From Corella eumyota (lineage: Eukaryota; Chordata; Ascidiacea; Phlebobranchia; Corellidae), in NCBI GenBank assembly GCA_963082875.1, contig OY720097.1:11354501-11418500 (forward strand): DNA of 64,000 bases. The letters run 5' to 3'. Shown piece after piece: positions 1 through 10,638 of this stretch (the stretch's first letter is position 1; each line of letters opens with the position of its first letter). A program made the position numbers and the translations under genes. The notes below the pieces were generated by a model. The model saw only the letters and a program-made list of their open reading frames with translations, did not search any database and was not told the DNA's origin.

Positions 1-1059
1 ATCCAAAACACACCACAAGTGGGCGACCTTGCTTCATAAAATCGGTCAAATAGCAAATTTTATTCACATTTTCTAACTTATGAAGTTGCAAAATTGGTGC
101 CAGTTTTCCAACTCTTATTTCACGATTAAAATGACATTTAGATTGCTTTAATATTTGGATAATAGCACTTTTCTAAAAATAAATTGTATTTAAATGTTTC
201 AAAAATACAATATACAAAAGTTAAACTTTAAATTTATTAAATTTTCTGTTTTTTGCACCTCTTTTTAAAACTTTGTTTTTCATACCTTTAAAACTGTGTC
301 GTTCAGCTTGTACTCTTCTGTTAGGCCAAAAAGCAATCTAACTTTATTTTTTGTGGTTGATAATATTTCAAAAAACAACACATAAGTAACTTGTAAAAAC
401 GTGGATCCATACACAAGTATATGTATCCATATTAAGTTAAAAAATCCCATTGTATCTAAAAAGCTGTTATTTCAAAAAAGAATTTTACTGCTATGATTGA
501 AATGATGCAACTGTCATTACATTGCGTTTTGCAAGTTTTAACGACAGTTATCATGTTTTTATGACATTATAATTTAAATAACTAATTAAAAAACAAATGA
601 TGTTGTACTTTTCGCGCTAACGACGCTATTCTATGTATTTTTTATAATTTATTTTCTGCGCTAATATTGTGCTTTTAAAGAGCATTTCTCGATTGAAATA
701 CTAATTTACTAGGTTAAACAAACACGTTTTAAGATAATTGCACTTTGTTCTAATTTTTATGTAGGGAAATGATTGATGACAAACATGGTGTTGACACTAA
801 TTTGGCCGTGATAAGAGTTTTTAAACAAAGAAAATAAGAACTTCATTGACCATTTTATTGATTTGGTGTTCTAATTAAAAAGACCTTGTTATGAATCACG
901 TCATATTATATCCAAACAGGTGTCTCAAAATTAAAGTGTTTGCTAACCAATCATGTTGACATGTTGGGTTTGTTTTTAAAATCAAGTTTGGATTAAATAA
1001 CTTATTTATTTATTAAATGATTTGTTTATTAAAAATTAAAACCCTAACTTATTTCACAG
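1..1059. other. Probable intron or upstream part of the DNAJA3 gene
   Basis: This AT-rich stretch lies before the first visible DNAJA3 exon, which starts with a splice acceptor, so upstream exons of that gene must lie to the left. I looked for the J domain, the Gly/Phe linker and the first two CxxCxGxG zinc motifs and found none. Nothing else is supported here on either strand. Confidence 0.6.
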
Positions 1060-3603
1060 GAGCAAATTGCAACTGGCCCATTCGTTATGCGATCAACTTG
1101 TAGAAAATGTGGTGGTACTGGTAAACTTATTACCTTTCCTTGTGTGATGTGTCAAAGTAGTGGCCAAGTAAAGCAAAAGAAAAGTGTTGTGGTTCCTGTA
1201 CCTGCTGGTGGGTTAATTTTTGTACATTTACGATATTTTTTATATTTTTATCAAGCAAATATCATTTTTCAAAAAAATCATTATTAAAAAAATCAAAAAT
1301 CATAATTAAAAAAAAGTTTAATTTTTTTAGGAATTGAAGATCGTCAAACTGTTCGCATGCAAGTTGGAACCCGTGAGGTTTTTGTCACTTTTAGGGTAAA
1401 TTTTTTTTTATTATTAATAAATTAAAATAGTTATATAAGGACAGCTTAAACATAGGGTAACATTTGTTACCCCTTCGTATTAACGACCTGCCTTTGTCAG
1501 TTTTAAATTCTATTTTCTATGCCTTATATTTATAACAACAAAATAAAAAACACAAATACCTCGGCTAACGTAATATATGCATCCTGCTGCTGTTGGTGGT
1601 AACTAAAGGAAATAAACTGGCTTAAAAATGTTCTAATTAATGCCACTCGTCTATGTAAAAACAAAATAATTTCGTAGTAAAACTAAATAAAATCAAGCTA
1701 ACATGCGTCTTCAAGCAAGCCGTAAAACAAACGTTTCATAGTTAAGCAAAATATATGACATATCATTTTTTGCGAATTATTCCAGTAAAAAAAAAACTGT
1801 GTAAATTGTAAAAGAAATGTTTTTGGTAATATCTCAAAAATCAGAATATTTTGCGTGGATTATTTGTAAATCATGACTCGTTAGTTTGTTTTAAATAGAG
1901 CCTTGGCAGTAATCCAACTTGGCATACTAAAAAAGGTTAAATCGTTCTGGGCAAGAATTTTCGTGGCTTTCGTTTGCACGCTATGTTTTGTGATAAGATT
2001 GGTCTTAAATTAATTTTTAAATATGCAACAACATCACATTGATTTACATTTACAAACAACAAACCATGTAGTAGATAAAAAAACTATATTCAAAATACAA
2101 ACTTGCAATAAAGTGATAAGACGTATATTTCTAACTCCCTTTCCTATATCACCTTAAGATAATAGACCTTATATTTTACTGGGAAAGGGTATGATGTTGT
2201 GACTTGTTTAAGCTATTGGTGAACGCTGGGCTAAAGGGCAAATGATGCGGCATTGCTTGGCACGAAAATGCTTTTTTATTTAATGAATTAATTAATTCTT
2301 TTTGCACGAAAACGTCTTTTTTGACATTACAAAATTCCTTTGTCCTTTTTTTCACTTCGACTTCTCCTGAAAAATGCTCTAAAATGTAATTTTCGAAATT
2401 TAATTTTATGGCTGACTATCAACCAACAAATGGTGTTTGCATATAGGTTAGTTCAAGTCGAATTTTTAAACGACAAGGAGCAGACGTCCACTCGGATGTT
2501 GAGATCTCGATAGCACAAGCAACACTAGGTGGCACTATTCGAATACCTGGAATACATAGTGAAAGGGAATTAGTGGTAAGTTTTTGTTGTTATTTATCAA
2601 GTTTTATTCAAATTAAAATGTTTTTAAGTATTTTACAAGCAAAGTTTGTTGTCAAAAATTTATTAAATGTCTCATGATTCTTGTGTTGTGTTTTTTTTTA
2701 TTAAGATCCCACCAGGAACAGATTCACACAAAATATTCCACTTTCGTGGAAAAGGAATTAAAAAAGTTAATAGTTCTGGATTTGGAGATCATTTTGTTCA
2801 TGTAAAAATCAAATCTCCAGCGTAAGTTTTTTATTTAGCAATAGAACCATACTAAAATTAAGAATTATTGTTTTTAAATTCATTCTAAACTATTCCAATT
2901 AATTAAACTATTCAAATTAATTAAAAATTGTTAATAAATATTGTTTTTTAAAAACCATTAATATGAATAAAGATGGTAGAAGGTAAATATGTACTTGTAA
3001 TGCAATAAAATGCTGCTGCTAAGCAAGGCAAAACTGAAATTAAAATCCATTGATTGTTATTATAAAAGTTGAACAAAAAATAAACCAAGGCATTTTTTAG
3101 CTGTATTTTTTGATCTAATTGGGCATAAGACTACCAAACATTTTGCAAGTTTTCTTTAGCGAAACTTTCCCACCTGGCATATTTAAAAATACGTAAAAAA
3201 TGTTGTAACTTTTTAGTAAATTATCTTCTCGCCAAAAACAACTTTTGCTTCAATTTGTTGAAGATGAAAAAGAATTAAAAGGAACCGTTGAAGGGTATTT
3301 TAAAACTGAAAGTAAGAAATTTTTAAAAGATTTTTAAAATATTATTATTTTATGGTATGTTTGTTATCCTTAGATAAAAGGTCCTCTTAGTTTTGGCATT
3401 TTAAATTACCATAAATATGTTGCTGTATCGAGAAATTTTTGCTCTGTAAATTGGTTTCTCTTTTTCTATTTTCAGACAAAAATGGAAATTTGAAAAATAA
3501 TTTAAATGATAATTTGAGAGAAACAGAAATTGAAAAAGAGGAACCAAAAAGAGAGAGGTCACCTGGGTTTCTGGGTAAAATCAAAAAAGCGATTTTTGGA
3601 TAG
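1060..3603 (+). CDS. DNAJA3: DnaJ homolog subfamily A member 3 (Tid1), 3' part
   Basis: Mitochondrial type-I Hsp40 that delivers clients to mitochondrial Hsp70. Six exons are visible: 1060-1207, 1331-1395, 2447-2575, 2706-2821, 3217-3311 and 3476-3603. They join in frame to 226 residues ending in a stop. The first exon encodes the last zinc-finger repeats (CRKCGGTG, CVMCQSSG) and the family segment GPFVMRSTC. The following exons give the C-terminal substrate-binding domain, with VPAGIEDRQTVRM, a GADVHSD segment, IPPGT and GFGDHFVHVKI, which closely follow human Tid1. The tail GFLGKIKKAIFG matches the human ending GFLSKLKKMFTS. The J domain, Gly/Phe linker and transit peptide lie outside the window. 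A second in-frame terminal exon lies downstream (see 3830-3891). Confidence 0.93.
1438..1525 (-). repeat. Fragment of the dispersed tRNA-SINE family
   Basis: This stretch contains the family core (aaacatagggtaacat, then ttgttacccc) seen in six other copies in this window. Only the core and a short following piece are recognisable, so it is a truncated or decayed copy within a DNAJA3 intron. Strand is assigned from the tRNA-like part of fuller copies. Confidence 0.5.
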
Positions 3604-3829
3604 TGTTGTTTTTTTAAAGTTAGGCAATTTATTTTTATTATTTTCGTTTTTAATCCACAAATAAACATTTTTTTATGGTGGCCTCTCTTTTACCGAAAAG
3701 GTATGTTTAATTTAGGTTAACAGTTTGCCTAGTTTAAAAATAAACCTGTAGCATTACATTATGTAAAAACAACCCTTCTATATATATCAATTGTGATAAG
3801 AGTTTTTAACAGTTTTTTTTTCTTTTTAG

Positions 3830-3891
3830 AGAAAAAACCTAAAGAAATTAAAGATGTAAATGAGAATATAAAAAGCAAAAAATCTGCTTGA
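3830..3891 (+). other. DNAJA3: Possible alternative last coding exon of DNAJA3
   Basis: A pyrimidine-rich tract and AG at 3828-3829 precede an open segment reading KKKPKEIKDVNENIKSKKSA, then stop. The incoming phase equals that left by the exon ending at 3311. The frame also fits an internal donor in the usual last exon (the gt after FLG). Human DNAJA3 is known to use alternative C-termini from its last exons, so a Lys-rich alternative tail is plausible. Expression is not shown by sequence alone. Confidence 0.45.
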
Positions 3892-5097
3892 ATGGTTGTC
3901 ATCTGCTATGTACTTGGACATTTCGCGTCGTTTTATTTTTTATCTTTACTTGTCTTTGTCACTTTATTCAATAAATTTGCCTAAAATACTCTATTTAGAC
4001 CTATTTAATTTTTGTTTGGAAAATAGGATTTTTTTAAAGTTATGTGATACATTATCACAACACGCTACCGACACGTTTTCAAAATCAGTTCAAATTTAAT
4101 TTTTGTACAAAAAATAAAGATTTTGAGTTTCAGAGGCTAAGTTGTTTTGGTTTTCTATTCTGTTTTTTTTTTCGCGTTGTTTTAAACTAAGTTACAAAGG
4201 CACAACTAAAATAAATATTGTTTAATAGCTCTACTTTTTTATTCGTCAGAACTGTTTATCTACGTAGCGTTGCGATGAATATAAGCACAACGGGTATTTA
4301 CTAATTGATAACGCGGCGCAGCGATTGGAAGCACTATTCCTCCTGTTTTTATGGCCTTGCTTTACTTTAAATTTTTCTTAACAACTGACGATCCTGAACT
4401 TTGATCGACAATTAAATATTCATTCTTATAGCCATCAAAACCATAGCCTAAAATTTTTTATTAAATACTACTAATTAAATATTGTGAGGCTACACTTTAT
4501 TGGCTTAAAAAACCTTTAAAAACAAATATCTTTAAATAGAAGTGTAAAACAAAAGTAATGCTATGTAAATATTTTTAAAAAAAAGTGTAAATATTTTTTT
4601 AAAAAAAGTGTAAATACTTATTAAAGTACTTAAACTTGCTTAGCGAAATGTTATCAATCGTTTCATAAAATATTTTACTTAATTTGACCTAGATTACTAC
4701 ATAAAAAAGCTAAAGGTCGTAAAAAAAAGTTGTCGTAATTTAATTGTTTAGTAGCCACAAAATAAATATTTAAAAAGTTGTTTTACCCCCATTATATAAA
4801 GTCAGCTAAATAATGTACATACATAACGTCGCAATTTGACCTTGCGTACTACAAAAAAGGGCTAAAGGAAGTTAATCATTTACTATACAACATTAGGTTG
4901 TCGTAACTTAATTGTTTAGTAGCCACAAAATAAATCTTTAAAAAGTTGTTTGTACCCCCATTATATAAAGTCGGCTAAATAATGTACGCACATGACATCG
5001 TAAAATTTTTCGCATAAAACGGAACAAAATTTTTAAAAACTTTGCTTTGCAGAGTTGGTATTGAATCGCGTTGCTCTAAAAAAATTAAATTTTAAGC
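3892..5097. other. Intergenic region between DNAJA3 and the SLC23 gene
   Basis: This region is AT-rich and holds the DNAJA3 3' flank (an aataaa-type signal near 4114) and, further on, a degenerate tandem duplication. An unpaired acceptor-like ttgctttgcag ends at 5052, 45 bases before the SLC23 start codon. No coding segment is supported. Confidence 0.5.
4681..5003. repeat. Degenerate tandem duplication upstream of the SLC23 gene
   Basis: Two copies of about 150-170 bases lie head to tail, beginning near 4681 and 4833. Each opens with aatttgacct, contains gtcgtaa then taattgtttagtagccacaa, and ends with ttatataaagtc then ggctaaataatgtac (agctaaataatgtac in copy 1). They differ by substitutions and one insertion, so the duplication is not recent. 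Confidence 0.8.
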
Positions 5098-8000
5098 ATG
5101 AAGAATTCGACGGAAGAAAAAGCCGGGGAAGATGTTGACCACTCACTTGTCTATGGTATAAACGACAATCCACCATGGTATCTATGTCTGGTGTTTGGTA
5201 TACAGGTACGTTTTGTTAAAACAATTAAAAAAACACAAATAAATAAACTCAGATTTTTTTTTAAAACAATTAAGGCCTCTTGAGTATTTTAACGTAGTGC
5301 CATCATATTCGTACTGGTTTTAAAAAAAAACACAAAAAATATTAAATCCAGAAACGCCAACGATAAAATAACATTGTACTTAAATAGAAAAAAATACATC
5401 ATTAACTATGGTACAAGTTATTTTGGCGTGTCGTAATCATAACGTTATAAATATTATACTTTTGTGGGATTAAATGAACTTGTGAAAATTTAGTAGTGGT
5501 ATTAAATATAACAACTAAACAATTTTTTGTAACCACTACTTAGATAAATAAGAGGTAATTTGCGTGTGAATCTAAATTCTTGTTTATTGGCAATATTTTA
5601 TAATTTTTTTTTCAACATTTTATAAACGTAGCCTATACGAGTCTTGTATATAAATGCAAATTTTGGCTTGATAATTGTACAACGCTTTCTTTTATTAAGT
5701 TAAGTTTATTTAAAACGTAAAATGTTGGTAGTTAGAAAATCGTCTCGGTTTAAATTTAAAAAAAAATTAGTAAGTATAGGCTTAAAACAAAAAAAAAGAA
5801 AAGAAAATAGGATCAAAAATATATTTTTTTAACTTTAGAATAACTTATATGCCAAAATACGGCATGATTTAATACAATTTAAATTGATCGCATCAGATAA
5901 ACAAAAACTTATTTTTATAAATTGTTTAGCATTGCCTGCTGTCTGTTAGTGGGCTTATAAGTGCTCCTTTGTTGCTTGCTCCCTGGCTATGTTTATTTGA
6001 CAATGATATTGGCGACCAGGGTCGTTCTTACTTGATCAGCAGTGTAATGTTAGTCTCGGGAATTTGCACTATACTGCAAAGCACAGTAGGAACCAGGTAA
6101 ATTATTCTTGTGTTTTTTTTAAAAGTAAGACAATTGTTTTTCAAGGGTTAGTAATTTAAACCGCTACATGCATATGAAGTTATAGCAAATATCATCAAGA
6201 CGTTTAAATTTTTTACAGACTTCCAATTCTCCAGGGAAGTTCTTTTGCTATTCTATCAGCAACCATGGCAGTTCTTTCCTTACCCCACAACAAATGCCCG
6301 GAGCCTCTAAATATTAACTCGTCTATACTTTTATATAATGACACTGATGGTACCATAGTTGACGGAAAAGAATTATGGATGAGAAGAATAAGAGAGGTAT
6401 TTAATTTAAATTCTGTGATACCAAAGGTTCAGGATTTAAAAAATTGTTTTTTTTATTAAGTCAAAACATTTATTTTGTATATAGGTTCAAGGGGCGATCA
6501 TGATAGCATCTTTGTTTGAAGTATTTCTGGGTATAACTGGCACAGTGAGCTACATATTAAAGTATATGGGTCCTTTGACTATAACACCTACCATTGCACT
6601 TCTCGGATTAGACTTATTTCATGTAGCACCACATATCTCTGAGGCACACTGGGGCATAGCTATTCTGTGAGCATAACGTAACCATTTATAAAGATAATAG
6701 AAAATAAAGTACACTTTAACTACGATACAAAAATTCTATCTTTATTGTTTTATTACTAGAACAGCTACAACGTTAGTTCTTTGCTCTCAATATCTTAAAA
6801 ATGTGAAGGTCCCAATTCCATTGTACAGCAAAACAAAGAATTGCCACACCACAAAAATTCCAGTATTTAAAATGTTTCCAGTAAGTTTAAAACAATTTTT
6901 TATATAAAAATAACTAAACCAAATACAAAATGCATGTTTATTTTCCAACAATGTTATATTAAAATTTTAGGTTTTAATTGCACTCCTAGTTGGCTGGCTC
7001 GTCTCCTGGATTTTAACTGTTACGGATACAATTTCACCAGATCCAAACGGCTCAGGATACCTCGCAAGAACTGATGCTAGATCGTCAGTTTTACAAAACA
7101 CGCCATGGTAGCTCATTCAGTAAAAAAAAAATCATACATTAGTTTTTACAATAACATACATTTAAATGTTTTTATAAGTTTTTGAATTTTTAACAGGTTT
7201 AGAATGCCCTATCCTTGTCAGTGGGGACTGCCAGTTATAACACCAGCAGGTATCATTGCGTTGCTGTCTGGCGTTTTGGGTAGCACAGTTGAATCTGTAG
7301 GGGACTATTACGCCTGCGCAAAAATTGCTATGGTCCCATCACCACCTCGCAATGCAGTAAACAGGTAAAGCACCTAAATACACTGTGAGTTTTAAGTAAA
7401 GTACATGACTTTATTTAATTCGATTTGTATATCAGGGGAATTTTTATGGAAGGCTTAGGGGGTGTATTGTGTGGATTATTTGGAACTTCAACAGGTTCGA
7501 CTTCTTTTAGTGAAAACATTGCCGCGATCGGAATCACACGAGTGGGGAGTAGACGAGTAAGTTTAAACTATTAGAGAAGGCAACGATAAATATATAATTT
7601 TTTTCATTTTTATGATAGCATTTTACCTTTTGAATAAAGCCAAAATTTACTATTAATAAACAGCAAACTAAAATTGCATTGCAGGTTTTACAAGTCGCTG
7701 GATTTATGTTTATTTGCTTTGGTTTATTATCAAAAATTGGAAGTCTTTTTGTTACCGTGCCTGGCCCGGTTATTGGCGGACTTTTCATGGTTATGTTTGG
7801 TATGTTAACAGCCATCGGGTTATCAAATCTTCAATTTGTTGATATGAATTCACCGAGGTAATTTGAATAAAATTTAATTCAATTGATTTGTAGTTCAAGC
7901 GTAGAGTTCTTATTTTGCAATGGTGTATAGACACACCAAAAATTAAAAAAAATTCTTTGGTCATGACGTGCATTTTAAATTTTTTAAATCATGAATTTTG

Positions 8001-9509
8001 GAACAACAGTTGTTTTTGTTTTTACTTGTAGTAATTTTTAATTATTTATAATTAAATTGATACCTGTTTTTGATTATCGTAGCCAAACAGAATATTTAAA
8101 ATAAAGAACGAATGGTGTCATTGTAGTAAGTTATGAAACAAGCAATTAATCAAAAATTATCGAATATATATTATAAATACGGTACCAACTAGCAAATGCG
8201 TTGCGATAAACATTTACTTTCATGCAAAATACGTTATACCGTACAAGGCGCTAATATCGATTGACTATTTTTCCTGAATAAAACATACACTTCAAGGCCA
8301 AAATGATTTTTCCTTATCTAGCTTTCCTTTATCAAGCTTTTTTTTGTTAAAACTTTCTTAAACAAGGTGGATTAAAAATATGGTTTACTATTTTCTACCA
8401 TAAAAAATTTAACAAAATGATATAAAAAATTACATTTGTATTTAATCAACTCTAGTTCAGTATTTTAATACATGTTTAAATTACTTGATAAAAAAACATT
8501 AAACTATTTCAATTTTTAGAAACATTTTCATTGTTGGATTTTCAATCTACAACGGTTTAGCAATTCCCAACTGGATTAAACAACACCCTGATGCCATACA
8601 AACAGGTTCAGATGAAGTCGACAAAGTGTTAAATGTTCTGCTTGGAACAGCTATGTTGTGTGGTGGTCTTCTGGGTTTACTTTTAGACAACACACTTCCA
8701 GGTAATTCATTCTTATATCATATCTAGGTGAAGATAAATTTAGAAAAATAACTTGATGAATTTGTTGTTAGGTACACCAAGAGAAAGAGGAATGACAACT
8801 TGGAATAAAGAAATAGTTATAGATCAAGATGATTCTTTGGATGAAAATGATAATTCGAACAAAGATGTTTACAATTTCCCAATGTTTTCGTATTGCAGGC
8901 ATGTGTTTTTAACTTTATTATTATCTTATTCCTAAATGCACAACTTTTTAAAACTTAGTTTGTTATATTAATAATAAAACAGTCGCGCTGGCATGGGCCC
9001 GATGAAAATGATAATTCGAACAAAGATGTTTACAATTTCCCAATGTTTTCGTATTGCAGGCATGTGTTTTTAACTTTATTATTATCTTATTCCTAAATGC
9101 ACAACTTTTTAAAACTTAGTTTGTTATATTAATAATAAAACAGTCGCGCTGGCATGGGTCCTTCCGTTCCAGTTCCACAGCTTTCAGTAAGCGTTAATAA
9201 CGTTTTTTTTATTCCAGCGCCCAAAAAAATGTGCAAATAAATGATTACATAAGAAGACTAAGTATTCCAAACTGCCAAATAAAACTTAAGACGACGATAA
9301 CTATTAGGCAACTCGCAATATTAAAACAAACAAAAATTTAAACCAAATTTAGCATAAACATTATGTAAAAATAGTTTTTTTCCTACAGCTGTAAATTTGC
9401 GAGATATGTTCCAATTTTTCCTCAATTCGACGAGAAGCAAATTCCCAATTGCGATTCTGAAGAAAACAATGACTCACTGCTTTATCGTTGTGATAGCACA
9501 AAAATTTAA
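5098..9509 (+). CDS. SLC23A: SLC23 family nucleobase/ascorbate permease
   Basis: Multi-pass plasma-membrane permease that imports nucleobases or ascorbate with sodium. Twelve exons: 5098-5205, 5930-6096, 6219-6396, 6485-6666, 6760-6880, 6971-7107, 7197-7364, 7436-7556, 7685-7857, 8520-8701, 8772-8898 and 9389-9509. They join to 594 residues, against about 598 in human SVCT1. Conserved blocks include PPWYLC near the N-terminus, [42 protein letters not shown] and [11 protein letters not shown]. The transport signature reads [11 protein letters not shown] (Glu at residue 380). Vertebrate ascorbate carriers have Pro at that position and nucleobase carriers Gln or Glu, so nucleobase transport is the better guess. 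The last intron must start with GC rather than GT to keep frame, and its donor lies in a 161-bp tandem duplication. The C-terminus STKI resembles a PDZ ligand. Confidence 0.92.
8840..9161 (+). repeat. Recent 161-bp tandem duplication across the SLC23 exon 11 donor
   Basis: Bases 8840-9000 and 9001-9161 are the same apart from one C/T difference near the end (gggccc against gggtcc). Each copy carries the end of exon 11 (from DENDNSNK onward), its GC donor and the start of the intron, up to an acceptor-like aataaaacag. The near-identity means a very young duplication or an assembly join of two alleles. Confidence 0.93.
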
Positions 9510-10638
9510 CACATTTTATTAGAAAGTGGTTAATCCGTTAATTTAAAAAATTTTGCTTTAACGATTTGACTTTCAAGATCACTTTTAAAATCATTAACCT
9601 GTTAACTTTCGTTACTTTGTGATTCCGTTAAAATTTGTTAATTCATGTATTTTTAAAAATGAACTTTAGTTACACCTGTTTTTTTTTTAAATAAAAATTA
9701 GCCGTGTCATTTTTTAATAACCTCCGTTATATTCCTATAAATTTAACTTAAACTGATCAATAAGTTTCTATTTATAGAAAGTTATTTCTTAGTTTACTGT
9801 GCTCACTTATGTAATTTGACATTTTTGTAATTATGTGAACATTATTCCTAACTAACCTCTAAGTGCACAAAAATTGTTTATTAATCCTCATCTTGCAAAA
9901 GTACTGTTTTTTATTTTCGATGTTAAATTTTGCACGTTAATGCTTAAATTAGACCACAACAAATAATAACCGTTTGTTGTTCATAAATTTTATTAACATT
10001 GATTTAATGCGAAAAAACAAAACATTTAATGAACACAAGCTAACTTAATAATTTATTTGAATTATTAACCTTTTAAAGTTCCTCTGAATAGAACCATCTA
10101 TCAATCAAGTTTACGCTAGTTTTGCCATTATCAACTGCAAATTAAACAGTCCAGAATTAAAATTCAACACTTTTTTATCGCCTATAGTAAATCGTCTCTC
10201 TCGTTCACCCTACCTCCACCCTTCCATTTTTTCCGTCCTATTTGTTTTTGTTTTCTAAAAAATTCATTTTTTTCGTCCCATTTGTTTTTGTTTCCCCCAT
10301 TTACACCCCTTTCAGCAGTTTTTATTTCTTTTAGACCCTTTTTACTGTTTTCTTTCTCATAACATTCGCGTCTTCCTGGATTTGACCGGGTTAAAACACT
10401 GATTAAGTCAAGGATGTATTAAAAAAACAACCTAAACAGTATATGAAAGCAATAAATCGTTACCGATTAATGATCAGCAATTTTTTTGTGGAGGATAAAA
10501 CAAAATTGCATTAATCCGACATGCTTGATTAACAAGGGGTCAACACAACAAATCATTTTTGGAAATACAAAGTAAGTTTTTTTAGAGTTTGTTGAACTTG
10601 TATACCAAAAGAAAAGAACTAATAACAACTTTTAAATC
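9510..10638. other. Intergenic region after the SLC23 gene
   Basis: Holds the SLC23 3' flank and the 5' flank of the small membrane-protein gene. No coding potential is convincing on either strand. A TC-rich stretch lies at about 10190-10330 with a repeated segment (ttttttcgtcc and neighbours). A tttttttag acceptor-like site ends at 10585, 53 bases before the next start codon. Confidence 0.5.

Noticed and set aside
7791-7973. Small minus-strand open frame near SLC23 exon 9
   Set aside because: Overlaps the coding exon in antisense and has no splice or domain support.
9143-9188. Possible extra SLC23 exon (cgctggcatgggtccttcc region, flanked by acag and gtaagc)
   Set aside because: It is open and has splice-like ends, but including it forces a stop in the conserved last exon. 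It could be a minor isoform; the 594-codon model is preferred.
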